A DNA stretch of 43,994 bases from an uncultured Bacteroidales bacterium (GCA_946055165.1 CAMGFA010000011.1:1-43994), one strand, 5' to 3'. Positions 32,155-41,633 are shown, counted from the stretch's first letter. Notes: generated by a model not told the origin, from the sequence alone. Made by a program: numbers and translations.

Positions 32155-32323
32155 TATTCCTAATAGCGAGTTCACGGATAACACCGACTTCGCAGGACAA
32201 GCCGCAGCGCGCATCCGCCTGAAAGTCATGACCCCGGCTGCCTCGCAGTACAAACAGGGTTTTGCTCGTGATCCAAAGATTGAGCATCGTTATGCCTTGA
32301 GCACTTTGCACTCATGGCAACTT
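32155..32323. other. Unexplained tail of the inserted unit
   Basis: No gene or clear hairpin is seen. The segment lies inside the direct repeats and so probably arrived with the restriction genes. Short minus-strand frames exist but look like chance. It may be the remains of a flank carried from the donor genome. Confidence 0.4.
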
Positions 32324-32340
32324 CAAGTGGTGCAAGGAAT
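32324..32340 (+). repeat. 17-bp direct repeat, right copy
   Basis: Exact copy of the left repeat. Here it continues AG, so in the peptidase frame it reads Lys-Trp-Cys-Lys-Glu-TAG. Confidence 0.9.
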
Positions 32341-32343
32341 AGC

Positions 32344-34770
32344 TCAGAGGCGCCGCATTTTGGCGTATTTGAGCAGCAGGGTCTTGGTTCCGTAGGCGTC
32401 GAAATCCACTATGGCTTTGAGCTCCGGGACCATGCCCGTAACCGAGACAATCCGTCCTTTGCCGAAACGGTTGTGCTCCACCCGCTGGCCGGCCTGGAAC
32501 ACAGTCATTTCCTCCGGAACGAAATCAGCGACAGGCGCAGGCGGTGCCGATGGCCTCAAAACAGGCTTCGGTGCTGCCTGAGCCGTTTTCAATGCATCCG
32601 GAACGGGGATGGATCTCTTTCCGGACGATACCATATAGGCCGGGCCCTGCTGACGGAAGCCCCCACCACGGCTGAACTGGCCCGAAGCGGGCTGCCTGCT
32701 GAAGCCCGTACTGCCGAAACCTGTCCGGCCGACAGAGCCCGTGCTGCTGCCGGAGCCGAACGCTGCCCTGGCAAGCAGAGGCGCATCGAGATATTGAGGG
32801 TCGATTTCTTTAACGAACATCGAGACGGGGTTCCACTCAGTCTTGCCGTTGCGCATTCGGGAATCGGCACAGGTAAGGCTTACGCTTGTCTGCGCACGGG
32901 TGAGAGCCACATAGAAAAGACGCCTTTCCTCCTCGATTTCATTGGGTGAGGAAAGCATAGAGCTGGAAGGGAAGAGATTGTTCTCCATTCCGGCAATAAT
33001 CACGTGGGGGTATTCCAGACCTTTGGAACTGTGCACAGTCATAAGCGAGACCTGCTCCTTTTCTTCATCGCCGGCAGTATCGGCATTGGAAAGAAGGGCA
33101 GCGTTCTCCAGATAGTCGGCAAGGCTGATTTCACTGCACTCCTCCTCGTTCTCCTCGGCCTCCCTGCGACGCTCCTCCACATAAACAGCCACCGAATTCA
33201 AGAGTTCCTGCACATTCTCGAACCTGTCGCGGCCTTCGGGCGAAGTATCCAGCTTGTAAAAGGCATAGAGACCGCTCTCCACAGCAAGGCTTTCGGCCAG
33301 TTCGGTCGCTTCCCTTGTGGCCTGGCTTGAGGCGTAGGAGTTTATCATGTCGCAGAACTTGCGCAATTTGTCTATTGTGCCCTGCTTGATTCCGAACGAC
33401 GGGAGGGTTTCGAGGTAAACTGCCTTGAAAAGGGAGGTCCTGGAATGCTGGGCGGCTTCTACAAGTGAAACCATTGTGGTATTGCCGATCCCGCGCACAG
33501 GCTTGTTCACCACGCGGCGGAAGCTTTCATCGTCGTTCACATTCACGCACAGTTTGAAATAGGCCATAAGGTCGCGAACTTCGGCCCTGTCAAAAAAGGA
33601 GTTGCCGGAATAAACCCTATAGGGGATATTGCGCCGCCTGAGAGCCTCCTCAATCACGCGAGACTGGGAATTGGTGCGGTAGAGCACGGCATAGTTGTCG
33701 TAACTGCCGCTGCCGCCGTTCACACCCTGGTAGATGAGCTGGGCAATTTTTGCGGCTTCGTCGTTCTCGTCGCAGCAGTCGTAGAGCCTGATCTTGCTGC
33801 CCTGCTCCCCTTCGGAGTAACATTCCTTCGGAATACGGCTCTGATTGTGGGCAATGAGGCTGTTGGCCGCCTGCACTATGGTCTTGGTGGAGCGGTAGTT
33901 CCTCTCCAGACGGAAGATTCTGCACTCCGGAAAATCCTTCTTGAAGTTCAGGATGTTCTCCACCCTCGCACCGCGAAAGGCATAGATCGATTGGGAATCG
34001 TCCCCGACCACACATATATTATGGTGCAGAAGGGTGAGTTTTTTGATTATCTGGTACTGGGCGGCGTTGGTGTCCTGATACTCGTCCACCATTATATAGG
34101 AAAAGCGCTCGCAGAGGGTCTGAAGAGCTTCCGGATTGTCCCTGAGCAGAATGTTCATATTCAGCAGGATATCGTCGAAGTCCATCACGTTGTTCTGCTT
34201 GAGCTTGAGCTGGTAGAGGCGGTAGATGTCGCAGATGCGCGGCTTGCGGGCTGCGGAATCCATTGCCAGGAGGTCCTGCCTTGCGGCATAGCGGTCCCAG
34301 GTCACAAGGCTGTTCTTGGCTGATGAAATGCGCGAGAGCACATCCTTGGGCTTGTATGTGCTGTCGTCGAGGCCAAGTTCCTTGATGCATGCCTTGACTG
34401 TGGACTGCGATTCGCTTGTGTCGCGGATGGAGAAGTCGCGGCCATAGCCGATGCTTTCGGCCCATTCGCGAAGAAAGCGGACGAATACGGCGTGGAAGGT
34501 TCCCATCACCACCCTCGAGGCGTTGTGCCGGCCCACCATAAGGGCAATGCGCTCCTTCATCTCGCCGGCCGCCTTCTTGGTAAAAGTGAGGGCCAGAACC
34601 CGCGCAGGGCTCACGCCGCTGGCCAGGATGTAGGCCACCCTGCTTGTCAACACCCTTGTCTTTCCTGAACCGGCACCGGCTACGATAAGCACCGGACCTT
34701 CCATTGCCTGAACGGCATTCTTCTGTTCATCGTTCAGCCCCTCTAAAATTACACTCACTTTGTTTTCCAT
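32344..34770 (-). CDS. pcrA: UvrD/PcrA-type superfamily 1 DNA helicase
   Basis: A protein of 808 residues. The SF1 helicase motifs are in order: Walker A AGAGSGKT (31-38), LTFTKKAAGEMKERI (61-75), VDEYQDTN (228-235), VVGDDSQSIYAFRGA, RLERNYRS, VSLMTVHSSKGLEYPHVII and RRLFYVALTRAQ. A flexible Gly/Ser/Phe/Arg-rich linker (about 660-730) leads to a C-terminal domain with VFQAGQRVEHNRFGKGRIVSV, the Tudor-like fold that binds RNA polymerase in PcrA/UvrD. It unwinds DNA in repair and replication. It is convergent with the peptidase and restriction unit. UvrD and PcrA cannot be told apart here, and the symbol is by family. Confidence 0.92.
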   Translation of the reverse strand: MENKVSVILEGLNDEQKNAVQAMEGPVLIVAGAGSGKTRVLTSRVAYILASGVSPARVLALTFTKKAAGEMKERIALMVGRHNASRVVMGTFHAVFVRFLREWAESIGYGRDFSIRDTSESQSTVKACIKELGLDDSTYKPKDVLSRISSAKNSLVTWDRYAARQDLLAMDSAARKPRICDIYRLYQLKLKQNNVMDFDDILLNMNILLRDNPEALQTLCERFSYIMVDEYQDTNAAQYQIIKKLTLLHHNICVVGDDSQSIYAFRGARVENILNFKKDFPECRIFRLERNYRSTKTIVQAANSLIAHNQSRIPKECYSEGEQGSKIRLYDCCDENDEAAKIAQLIYQGVNGGSGSYDNYAVLYRTNSQSRVIEEALRRRNIPYRVYSGNSFFDRAEVRDLMAYFKLCVNVNDDESFRRVVNKPVRGIGNTTMVSLVEAAQHSRTSLFKAVYLETLPSFGIKQGTIDKLRKFCDMINSYASSQATREATELAESLAVESGLYAFYKLDTSPEGRDRFENVQELLNSVAVYVEERRREAEENEEECSEISLADYLENAALLSNADTAGDEEKEQVSLMTVHSSKGLEYPHVIIAGMENNLFPSSSMLSSPNEIEEERRLFYVALTRAQTSVSLTCADSRMRNGKTEWNPVSMFVKEIDPQYLDAPLLARAAFGSGSSTGSVGRTGFGSTGFSRQPASGQFSRGGGFRQQGPAYMVSSGKRSIPVPDALKTAQAAPKPVLRPSAPPAPVADFVPEEMTVFQAGQRVEHNRFGKGRIVSVTGMVPELKAIVDFDAYGTKTLLLKYAKMRRL

Positions 34771-34843
34771 AACAAAGCGAAAATACGCAAAAATTTCGTA
34801 TCTTCGCAGCGCTTTTAAGATTTATCTTATAAAACTATATAAA
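34771..34843. promoter_or_regulatory. Divergent promoter region, pcrA and nqrA
   Basis: The short gap must hold both promoters. Near-consensus -7 boxes are TATTTTCG on the minus strand (34778-34785) and TATCTTCG on the plus strand (34799-34806), each with one mismatch to TAnnTTTG. Confidence 0.4.
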
Positions 34844-36214
34844 ATGTCCGAAACCATCGTTTTGAAAAAGGGTCTCAACATTCCGATATCCGGAGTGGCT
34901 GAGAAACGTTTAAGCAAAACAGTGAACTCCGACATCGTGGCTGTTCAGCCGGCGAACTTCAAGGCCCTGCTGCCTCGACTGCTCGTAAAGGAAGGCGACA
35001 GCGTCCTTGCCGGATCCCCTGTTCTGCAAGACAAGAAAAACCCTGACATCATCATCTCCTCACCTGTAAGCGGTGTTGTGAAGGAAATCGTCAGGGGCGA
35101 GAAAAGAAAACTGCTCGCAGTGCTCATCCAAAGGGATGTAGAGCAGAAATCCGTAGATTTCGGGGTAAAAAAGGTGGAAGCTCTTTCTGCCGATGAGATC
35201 AAAGCTGCCATTCTCGGAAGCGGTCTGTGGCCGTTCCTGGTACAGCGCCCTTACGGAATCATCGCCAATCCTCAGGCAGAACCGAAGGCCATTTTCGTAT
35301 CGGCCATTGCAACAGCCCCTCTGGCTGCCGATCCGGACTTCGCCTTTGCAACGGAGGTCAATGCCATCCAAACCGGCATCAGCGCTGTTGCAAAACTCAG
35401 CAAGGGCGGCGTGCATCTGAGTCTCGACGCCTGCGTGAAGAACAGCCCGCTCGAAAGGCTCAACGGAGTTACAAAGCACTATTTCAAAGGCAAATACCCT
35501 AAGGGATGCCTCGGTGTCCAGATCAGCCACATAAGCCCTATCCGCAAGGATGAGATTGTGTGGACCATCACCCTGCAGGGTCTGGCTGCCATCGGCAAAC
35601 TCTTCAGCAAGGGAGTTTGCGACATGAGCCGCAAGGTTGCCGTATCGGGCCCTATGGCCATAGAGCCTTCGTACATCAGCTGCGTTCCGGGTACTGCCAT
35701 AAGCAGCCTCAAGCCGTTCTACGGCAGCAACGCAGAGGAAATCCGCTTCGTAAGCGGTGATGTGATGTGCGGAAAGAATGTCGGAGAGCAGGGTTATCTC
35801 GGCTTTGCAGACAACACCATCACCCTCATCAAGGAGGGTACAGAAAAGGAACTGCTCGGCTGGGCAAGGCCTTTCCGATTCAAGCAGTTCAGCTCCGACC
35901 ACACCTATTTCAACTGGTGTCTGGGCTGGCTCACTCCTAAGCGCACCTTCGACATGGACACCAACCTGCACGGCGGTCCGAGGGCATTTGTGATGTCGGA
36001 CGGCTACTACGCCCACTATCTTCCTATGGACATCTACCCTCTCTACCTCGTGAAAGCCTGCCTGGCTGGCAATATCGAGAAAATGGAGCAGTTCGGCATC
36101 TACGAAGTGCTGCCTGAAGACCTGGCAGTATGCGAGTTCGCCGATCCTTCAAAGAACAATATTCAGGATATCATAGCTCAGGGCATTGACCTGATGCTCA
36201 AAGAAATGGCTTAA
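34844..36214 (+). CDS. nqrA: Na+-translocating NADH:quinone oxidoreductase subunit A
   Basis: A protein of 456 residues from ATG 34844, the usual start MSETIVLKKGLNIPISG; earlier in-frame codons lie upstream of the promoter box. The sequence is typical NqrA throughout, with the RnfC-like barrel region (VVKEIVRGEKRKLLAVLIQ) and the block RPYGIIANPQAEPKAIFVSA. NqrA is the peripheral cytoplasmic subunit at the quinone-binding side of the sodium pump. First gene of a six-gene operon; nqrB begins 4 nt after its stop. Confidence 0.96.
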   Translation: MSETIVLKKGLNIPISGVAEKRLSKTVNSDIVAVQPANFKALLPRLLVKEGDSVLAGSPVLQDKKNPDIIISSPVSGVVKEIVRGEKRKLLAVLIQRDVEQKSVDFGVKKVEALSADEIKAAILGSGLWPFLVQRPYGIIANPQAEPKAIFVSAIATAPLAADPDFAFATEVNAIQTGISAVAKLSKGGVHLSLDACVKNSPLERLNGVTKHYFKGKYPKGCLGVQISHISPIRKDEIVWTITLQGLAAIGKLFSKGVCDMSRKVAVSGPMAIEPSYISCVPGTAISSLKPFYGSNAEEIRFVSGDVMCGKNVGEQGYLGFADNTITLIKEGTEKELLGWARPFRFKQFSSDHTYFNWCLGWLTPKRTFDMDTNLHGGPRAFVMSDGYYAHYLPMDIYPLYLVKACLAGNIEKMEQFGIYEVLPEDLAVCEFADPSKNNIQDIIAQGIDLMLKEMA

Positions 36215-36218
36215 AAGT

Positions 36219-37349
36219 ATGAACAAGATTTTCGAAAAAGGCGGCAAACTCTACTGGCTGCACTCTACAATAGACGCTTTTGAGACATTCCTTCACGTGC
36301 CGGGTACAGTTGCCCGCAAAGGTGCCCACATCCGCGACGCCGTGGATATAAAGCGTATCATGATTATCGCTGTAATCGCCGCTGCTCCGGCAGCTCTCTT
36401 CGGAATGTGGAACGTCGGTTATCAGCACGCACTTGCCACCGGAATCTCCTGGAACGTATTCCAGGCCTTCTGGTTCGGTTTCCTCAAGGTTCTCCCTCTC
36501 TTCGTGGTTTCCTACCTCGTAGGTCTTGCCATCGAGTTCGCATCGGCCCAGATAAGGGGCGAGGAAGTGAACGAGGGTTATCTTGTATCGGGTTTCTTCA
36601 TCCCGCTCATCGTCCCTGTTGACACCCCTCTCTGGATGCTTGCAATTGCCGTGGCTTTTGCAGTGATTTTCGGAAAGGAAGTCTTCGGAGGCACCGGAAT
36701 GAACATCATCAACCCTGCCATCCTTACCCGCGCCTTCCTCTTCTTCTCCTACCCTAACAACATGTCCGGCTCGCAGTGCTGGATAGAGGCCGGAGAAAAG
36801 GTGGTTGACGGCTTCAGCGGCGCTACCCCTCTGGCCCTCGCAGCCGACGGTTTCGACGCCCTTGCCAACGCTGGAGTACAGTACAGCACAAGCTTCTGGA
36901 CAATGTTCTGGGGCGGCATCCCGGGTTCAGTAGGTGAGACTTCGGTTATTGCCATCCTTTTGGGTGCAATCATCCTGCTCTGGACCAAGGTTGCAAGCTG
37001 GAAGGTAATGCTCAGCTCCGTTCTCGGTGCAGTGTTCGTAGGCGGCATTGCCAACCTCAGCGGCGCAAGCGACATTCCTTTCTGGTACCATCTTGTAATG
37101 GGCGGATTCGCCTTCGGTACCGTATTCATGGCCACCGACCCTGTTACATCGGCACAGACCGAGACCGGCAAGTGGATCTACGGTTTCCTCATCGGCGCCA
37201 TCTGCGTAATCATCAGGATCTTCAACCCTGGTTACGCCGAGGGTATGATGCTCGCCATCTTCCTTGGCAACATCTTCGCTCCTCTTATCGACCACTGTGT
37301 AGTAAACGCTCATATCAAAGCAAAGAACAGAAAGCAATATGAATACTAA
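36219..37349 (+). CDS. nqrB: Na+-translocating NADH:quinone oxidoreductase subunit B
   Basis: An integral membrane protein of 376 residues with about ten hydrophobic helices starting at residue 46. The FMN attachment motif SGAT is present with Thr203 as the residue that should carry the phosphoester-bound flavin. GGTGMNIINPAILTRAFLFFSYP is the conserved NqrB/RnfD block. It forms the main sodium and electron channel of the complex. The last codons overlap the first of nqrC by 11 nt, implying coupled translation. Confidence 0.96.
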   Translation: MNKIFEKGGKLYWLHSTIDAFETFLHVPGTVARKGAHIRDAVDIKRIMIIAVIAAAPAALFGMWNVGYQHALATGISWNVFQAFWFGFLKVLPLFVVSYLVGLAIEFASAQIRGEEVNEGYLVSGFFIPLIVPVDTPLWMLAIAVAFAVIFGKEVFGGTGMNIINPAILTRAFLFFSYPNNMSGSQCWIEAGEKVVDGFSGATPLALAADGFDALANAGVQYSTSFWTMFWGGIPGSVGETSVIAILLGAIILLWTKVASWKVMLSSVLGAVFVGGIANLSGASDIPFWYHLVMGGFAFGTVFMATDPVTSAQTETGKWIYGFLIGAICVIIRIFNPGYAEGMMLAIFLGNIFAPLIDHCVVNAHIKAKNRKQYEY

Positions 37350-38070
37350 TAATAATGTCTATACCATTGTTTACACCACAGTAGTCTGTGTGCTTGTAGC
37401 AGCAGTTCTCGCCTTTGCTTCGCAGAAGCTCAAACCTATGCAGGAAGCAAATGAAAAGGCCGAGACCATAAGCCAGATTCTCACAGCAGCCCAGTTCGCC
37501 GAAAAAGATGAACTCGGTGCCTGGGGCAATGCCAAGGTCATTGAATTCTTCAAGGACAATATTAACAAGGCAGTGCTCGTGAATGCACAGGGCGAGATTG
37601 TAAAGAGTCTTGACACCAAAAAGGCCGAAGTATGGGGCACTTCCCAGCTCAAGGCCCAGAAATACGGATTCCCGGAAGGCAAATATGAGATTCCGGTATA
37701 TATCTTCAACAACGGAGTAAGTGTACTTCCTGTTTACGGACAGGGACTTTGGGGCCCGGTATGGGGTTATATCGCCCTCGGCGGCGACCTCAAGACCATT
37801 GTAGGAGCCTATTTCGACCACGCAAGCGAGACCCCGGGTCTTGGCGGCAAGATCAAGGACGATCCTTCGTTCCGTGCCCAGTTCGTAGGCAAGAGCATTG
37901 ATCTGGAAAAGGCCAAAGCCTTTGAAATCGTCAAGGGCGGAGCTCCTCAGGGACAGTCCAATGCCATTGATGCCATTTCTGGTGCCACAATGACCAGCAA
38001 CGGTCTGTCGGGAGCCATCAATGAATGGCTCGATGCCTACAAGAACTATATCGAAGCCCAAAACAACTAG
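37339..38070 (+). CDS. nqrC: Na+-translocating NADH:quinone oxidoreductase subunit C
   Basis: A protein of 243 residues with one N-terminal membrane helix (VYTIVYTTVVCVLVAAVLAFA) and a periplasmic FMN-binding domain. The covalent flavin site is Thr217 in SGATMTSNGLS. LGGKIKDDPSFRAQFVGK is the conserved FMN-domain text. It passes electrons between the other flavin and iron-sulphur centres. An AGGAGG ribosome site follows its stop for nqrD. Confidence 0.95.
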   Translation: MNTNNNVYTIVYTTVVCVLVAAVLAFASQKLKPMQEANEKAETISQILTAAQFAEKDELGAWGNAKVIEFFKDNINKAVLVNAQGEIVKSLDTKKAEVWGTSQLKAQKYGFPEGKYEIPVYIFNNGVSVLPVYGQGLWGPVWGYIALGGDLKTIVGAYFDHASETPGLGGKIKDDPSFRAQFVGKSIDLEKAKAFEIVKGGAPQGQSNAIDAISGATMTSNGLSGAINEWLDAYKNYIEAQNN

Positions 38071-38087
38071 CAGAGGAGGAAAATACA

Positions 38088-38690
38088 ATGAGTAAATTTA
38101 AAGATACAATACTTAATCCGATTTTCAAGGGCAATCCTATCACTGTCCTGATTCTCGGTATCTGTTCTTCCCTCGCCGTAACAGTGGAGCTCAAAGGTGC
38201 CTGCGTAATGGCCCTCTCCGTAACCATCGTAACGGCAGTGAGCAGCTTCATCTGCTCCCTTCTGAGAAAGACCATTCCGAACCGCGTGAGAATTATCATC
38301 CAGCTCGTTGTTGTGGCTATGATGGTTATCCTAGTAGATCAGGTGCTCAAGGCTTTCGCCTATGCAATCGACAAGCAGCTTTCGGTTTACATCGGCCTCA
38401 TCATCACCAACTGTATAGTGATGGGCCGCATCGAGGCTTTCGCTCTCGGCAACAAGCCGATTCCTTCCCTGCTCGACGGTCTGGCAAACGGCCTGGGCTA
38501 TGGTCTTATCCTCATTATCGTGGCCTTCTTCCGTGAGCTCTTCGGCAGCGGCACCCTCTTCGGAATTCCGGTGCTCTCCGCCATCGGCTACACCAACAAC
38601 GGCCTTATGATTCTCCCTCCTATGGCCCTCATCCTTCTGGGCTGTGTGGTTTGGGCACAGAGAAGCATTGACAAGTCACTTCAGGAATAA
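38088..38690 (+). CDS. nqrD: Na+-translocating NADH:quinone oxidoreductase subunit D
   Basis: A membrane protein of 200 residues with six helices. Cys26 (LGICSSLAVT) and Cys109 (ITNCIVMGR) are the conserved pair that, with two Cys of NqrE, hold the intramembrane iron-sulphur centre. The ATG at 38088 is preceded by a good AGAGGAGG ribosome site, so the upstream in-frame start within nqrC is not used. It is a close relative of NqrE/RnfE, and the gene order confirms the identity. Confidence 0.95.
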   Translation: MSKFKDTILNPIFKGNPITVLILGICSSLAVTVELKGACVMALSVTIVTAVSSFICSLLRKTIPNRVRIIIQLVVVAMMVILVDQVLKAFAYAIDKQLSVYIGLIITNCIVMGRIEAFALGNKPIPSLLDGLANGLGYGLILIIVAFFRELFGSGTLFGIPVLSAIGYTNNGLMILPPMALILLGCVVWAQRSIDKSLQE

Positions 38691-38711
38691 TATCAACACT
38701 ACTAAGGAATT

Positions 38712-39326
38712 ATGGATCTTTTAAGTTTGTTCGTAAAGTCAATTTTTGTTGACAATATGATTTTCGCGTACTTCCTCGGTATGTGTTCATACCTGGCAGT
38801 ATCGAAAAATGTGAAAACGGCAAACGGTCTGGGAATCGCAGTAATCTTTGTGCTTCTCATTACCCTGCCGGTAAACTACCTTCTCAACAAGTTCGTTCTT
38901 CAGCCCGGCGCCCTCTCATGGCTTGGTCCGAAGTTCGCGGAGGTGGACCTCAGCTTCCTGAGTTTCATCCTCTTCATCGCAGTTATTGCTGCCATCGTCC
39001 AGGTTGTGGAAATGGTGGTTGAGAAGTTCCTGCCTTCACTCTATTCTTCACTCGGTATCTTCCTTCCTCTTATCGCCGTGAACTGCGCCATCCTCGGAGG
39101 TGCGCTCTTCATGCAGCAGAGGGAATTCGCCAACGTGGGTGAATCGGCAGTATATGCACTCGGAAGCGGTATCGGCTGGTATCTGGCTATCGTTGCCCTT
39201 GCAGCCATCCGCGAGAAAATGGCCTACAGCAATGTGCCGAAGGGTCTCAAGGGAACCGGCATCACATTCATCACCGTGGGTCTTATGGGTATAGGCTTTA
39301 TGGCCTTTATGGGTATTTCACTTTAA
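38712..39326 (+). CDS. nqrE: Na+-translocating NADH:quinone oxidoreductase subunit E
   Basis: A membrane protein of 204 residues with six helices arranged as a mirror copy of NqrD. Cys25 ([12 protein letters not shown]) and Cys125 (AVNCAILGG) complete the iron-sulphur site. [21 protein letters not shown] is characteristic. The gap to nqrD is 21 nt and to nqrF 15 nt, with a strong AAGGAGGAGG ribosome site before nqrF. Confidence 0.95.
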   Translation: MDLLSLFVKSIFVDNMIFAYFLGMCSYLAVSKNVKTANGLGIAVIFVLLITLPVNYLLNKFVLQPGALSWLGPKFAEVDLSFLSFILFIAVIAAIVQVVEMVVEKFLPSLYSSLGIFLPLIAVNCAILGGALFMQQREFANVGESAVYALGSGIGWYLAIVALAAIREKMAYSNVPKGLKGTGITFITVGLMGIGFMAFMGISL

Positions 39327-39341
39327 TAAGGAGGAGGAGAT

Positions 39342-40616
39342 ATGAATACAACACTTTTCACTTCAATGGTGCTGATGGTAATAGTTATCCTCGTTCTGGT
39401 AGCTGTCCTTCTCATCATCAAAGCTGCAATCACCCCTAAGGGTACAATCAAAATCGATATCAACAACGGCAAGAAGACACTTGATGTGACTCCGGGCGGA
39501 AACCTTATGGGTACCCTGGCCGACAACAAGATCTTCCTTCCATCGGCCTGTGGCGGTAAAGCCAACTGCGGCCAGTGCAAGGTTCAGGTTCTCGAGGGCG
39601 GCGGAGAAATCCTCCCTACCGAGGTAGGCTTCTTCAACCGCAAGCAGATCAAGGACGGCTGGAGACTTGGCTGCCAGGTCAAGGTCAAGGACAATCTCAA
39701 AATTCAAGTTGCTGAAAGCGCACTCAGCGTGAAGAAACTTGAGTGTGAGGTTATCTCCAACAAGAACGTGGCTACCTTCATCAAAGAGTTCACAGTGAAG
39801 CTTCCTGAAGGAGAGCATCTTGAGTTCAAGTCCGGCGAGTACATCCAGATTGACATCCCTGCCTACCATCTTTATTTCAAAGATATTGACGTTGAGCCTG
39901 AGTATCGTGCAGACTGGGAGAAATACGGTTTCTTCAATCTTGAAAGCGTGAACCCTACTGCAACCATCCGTGCCTACTCCATGGCCTCTTATCCTGGAGA
40001 GAAAGGCATCATCAAACTCAACGTACGTATTGCCACTCCGCCGTTCGACCGCAGCGTTCCACGCGAACAGGGTCCTAAGCTTCTGCCGGTGAACCCGGGT
40101 ATTGCATCGTCCTATGTATTTACCCGCAAACCTGGCGACAAGGTGACCATCAGCGGCCCTTACGGAGAATTCCTTCTCCCTCAGAACGACCCGGAGGATA
40201 TCGAGTACATTTTCGTGGGCGGCGGTGCCGGTATGGCTCCTCTGCGCTCCCATATTATGGAACTCTTCAAGACCATCAAGACAGGACGTACAGTTCACTT
40301 CTTCTATGGTGCACGCGCCCTTGTCGAGGCCTTCTATCTCGAGGACTTTGCCGAAATCGAGCGTGAGTTCCCTAACTTCAAGTTCCATCTGGCCCTCGAC
40401 CGTCCGGATCCTGCAGCCGATGCAGCCGGAGTTCCTTATGTTGCAGGTTTTGTCCACAATGTGATGTACGAGACCTACCTCAAGAACCACGAGGCTCCGG
40501 AGGACATCAAGTACTTCATGTGCGGTCCTCCAATGATGGTTGGAGCTGTGAACAAGCTGCTCGACAGTCTGGGAGTTGCTCCAGAAAACGTTCTCTACGA
40601 CAATTTCGGAGGTTAA
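39342..40616 (+). CDS. nqrF: Na+-translocating NADH:quinone oxidoreductase subunit F
   Basis: A protein of 424 residues. An N-terminal membrane helix (about 7-29) is followed by a ferredoxin domain with Cys70, Cys76, Cys79 and Cys111 (SACGGKANCGQC, LGCQVKV) for a [2Fe-2S] centre. The FAD domain has RAYSMASYP, and the NADH domain has VGGGAGMAPLRSHI and the terminal MCGPPMMVGAVNKLL. It is the entry point for NADH electrons. The last gene of the nqr operon; a FimB-like lipoprotein gene begins 27 nt further on. Confidence 0.97.
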   Translation: MNTTLFTSMVLMVIVILVLVAVLLIIKAAITPKGTIKIDINNGKKTLDVTPGGNLMGTLADNKIFLPSACGGKANCGQCKVQVLEGGGEILPTEVGFFNRKQIKDGWRLGCQVKVKDNLKIQVAESALSVKKLECEVISNKNVATFIKEFTVKLPEGEHLEFKSGEYIQIDIPAYHLYFKDIDVEPEYRADWEKYGFFNLESVNPTATIRAYSMASYPGEKGIIKLNVRIATPPFDRSVPREQGPKLLPVNPGIASSYVFTRKPGDKVTISGPYGEFLLPQNDPEDIEYIFVGGGAGMAPLRSHIMELFKTIKTGRTVHFFYGARALVEAFYLEDFAEIEREFPNFKFHLALDRPDPAADAAGVPYVAGFVHNVMYETYLKNHEAPEDIKYFMCGPPMMVGAVNKLLDSLGVAPENVLYDNFGG

Positions 40617-40643
40617 TAACTATACATTCTAAATTTTACAACT

Positions 40644-41546
40644 ATGAAAGCTTCAAAGAGATTTATCTTTGCAGCGCTCCTGATACTTTTATCAGGAGCC
40701 TGTGTTTTTTTACCCGAGAAGGATCGTCCGTCCAAGCCGGATGAAAGGCCGGACAAGGTAGATGAGCCGGACAGCAGCGGCACATCCTACGGGAAAGACA
40801 CTTTGCGGGCTTACCCATGCCGCATCAATCTGGAAACGCTCAGCCGAATGGGCCTGGAGCCGGAGCTCAAACATGCAGACATTTTTGTTTACGGAAGTGA
40901 ACTCGTTCACTATGAGCGGGTTGAAGGCCGTTTCTGCGATTTTGTCCTCCACGAGGCCGGCGAGTATTTTGTGATGGCGGTGGCAAATGCACCGGGAGAG
41001 TTCCATCCGGAAGTCCTGCTCCATACGGACAGTTGGAGAGGTCTGGAAATGTTGCTTGAATATGAAAAGCCCGAACAGGCCATAATGAGAGGAACAGGGA
41101 GTTTTTCGCTGAAGGAAGAAATTGCTGCTACTGCAGCTGAAGATTCTCCGCTTGTGGCCGCAGTGGTTCTGGAACCCCTGCTCTGCGGAGTGCAGATTTC
41201 CAGCATCACCCAATATTACGATGGCGACATTCTGGTTGAGAATCCGCGCATCCATCTCGAAAACTGCTGCACCAGGGCAGAACTCTTCAGGGACGAAGGC
41301 TTTTACTGTCTGGACCCATCGGAGAGCAAGACGGCATACCTTCCCTACGATATCGGGCTCTACACACAATACCCGGGTACCACCATTTACTGCTACCCCA
41401 ATGATATGCCACAAAGTGAGACCTCACCGGCAAGCGTGCTGGTGTTGGATTACGAAGTCCTCGGCCAAAGCAGGCAGCTGCGTTTTCCGATCCATCCCCT
41501 CCGCAGAAACAGCATTTTCCCACTCGATGTGAACATCCGTCCTTGA
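40644..41546 (+). CDS. FimB/Mfa2-like surface lipoprotein
   Basis: A protein of 300 residues with a lipoprotein signal ending at Cys20 (LSGAC), then a Pro/Lys/Asp-rich linker. The body is strand-rich in the manner of FimB/Mfa2 anchor proteins of Bacteroidales fimbriae (HADIFVYGSELVHYERVEG, GEYFVMAVANAPGEF, ASVLVLDYEVLGQSRQLRFPI ... RNSIFPLDVNIRP). The C-terminal pattern of a beta-strand ending in Asn-Ile-x-Pro fits that family. No fimbrillin subunit genes lie beside it, which is unusual. It may be an orphan or a related surface protein, and the family name is tentative. Confidence 0.6.
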   Translation: MKASKRFIFAALLILLSGACVFLPEKDRPSKPDERPDKVDEPDSSGTSYGKDTLRAYPCRINLETLSRMGLEPELKHADIFVYGSELVHYERVEGRFCDFVLHEAGEYFVMAVANAPGEFHPEVLLHTDSWRGLEMLLEYEKPEQAIMRGTGSFSLKEEIAATAAEDSPLVAAVVLEPLLCGVQISSITQYYDGDILVENPRIHLENCCTRAELFRDEGFYCLDPSESKTAYLPYDIGLYTQYPGTTIYCYPNDMPQSETSPASVLVLDYEVLGQSRQLRFPIHPLRRNSIFPLDVNIRP

Positions 41547-41625
41547 TTATGCGAAATGCAGGACTATATAGCTACGCTGTAAGCGGAGAACATTAAAATG
41601 GATTGCATGGCTTATTTAAAATAAT

Positions 41626-41633
41626 TATATTTG
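41626..41633 (+). promoter_or_regulatory. -7 promoter box of the rubredoxin gene
   Basis: TATATTTG, 26 nt before the rubredoxin ATG, with ATTG at 41602-41605 as a weak -33 partner at 20-nt spacing. Confidence 0.55.

Larger units (their letters stand above)
29381..32340 (+). mobile_element. Inserted restriction-modification unit with target duplication
   Basis: The three DpnII-like genes lie between two exact 17-bp copies of the end of the peptidase gene. Removing one copy and everything between rejoins the peptidase to a TAG stop at 32339-32341, just before the convergent helicase gene. No integrase, transposase or inverted ends were found inside. This fits insertion with target duplication, as described for other type II restriction units. 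Confidence 0.7.

Noticed and set aside
33348..34234. Further TGTCGCAG copies like those in the DUF1016 palindromes (33348-33355 and 34227-34234)
   Set aside because: They lack the complementary arm and are ordinary codons of the helicase gene.
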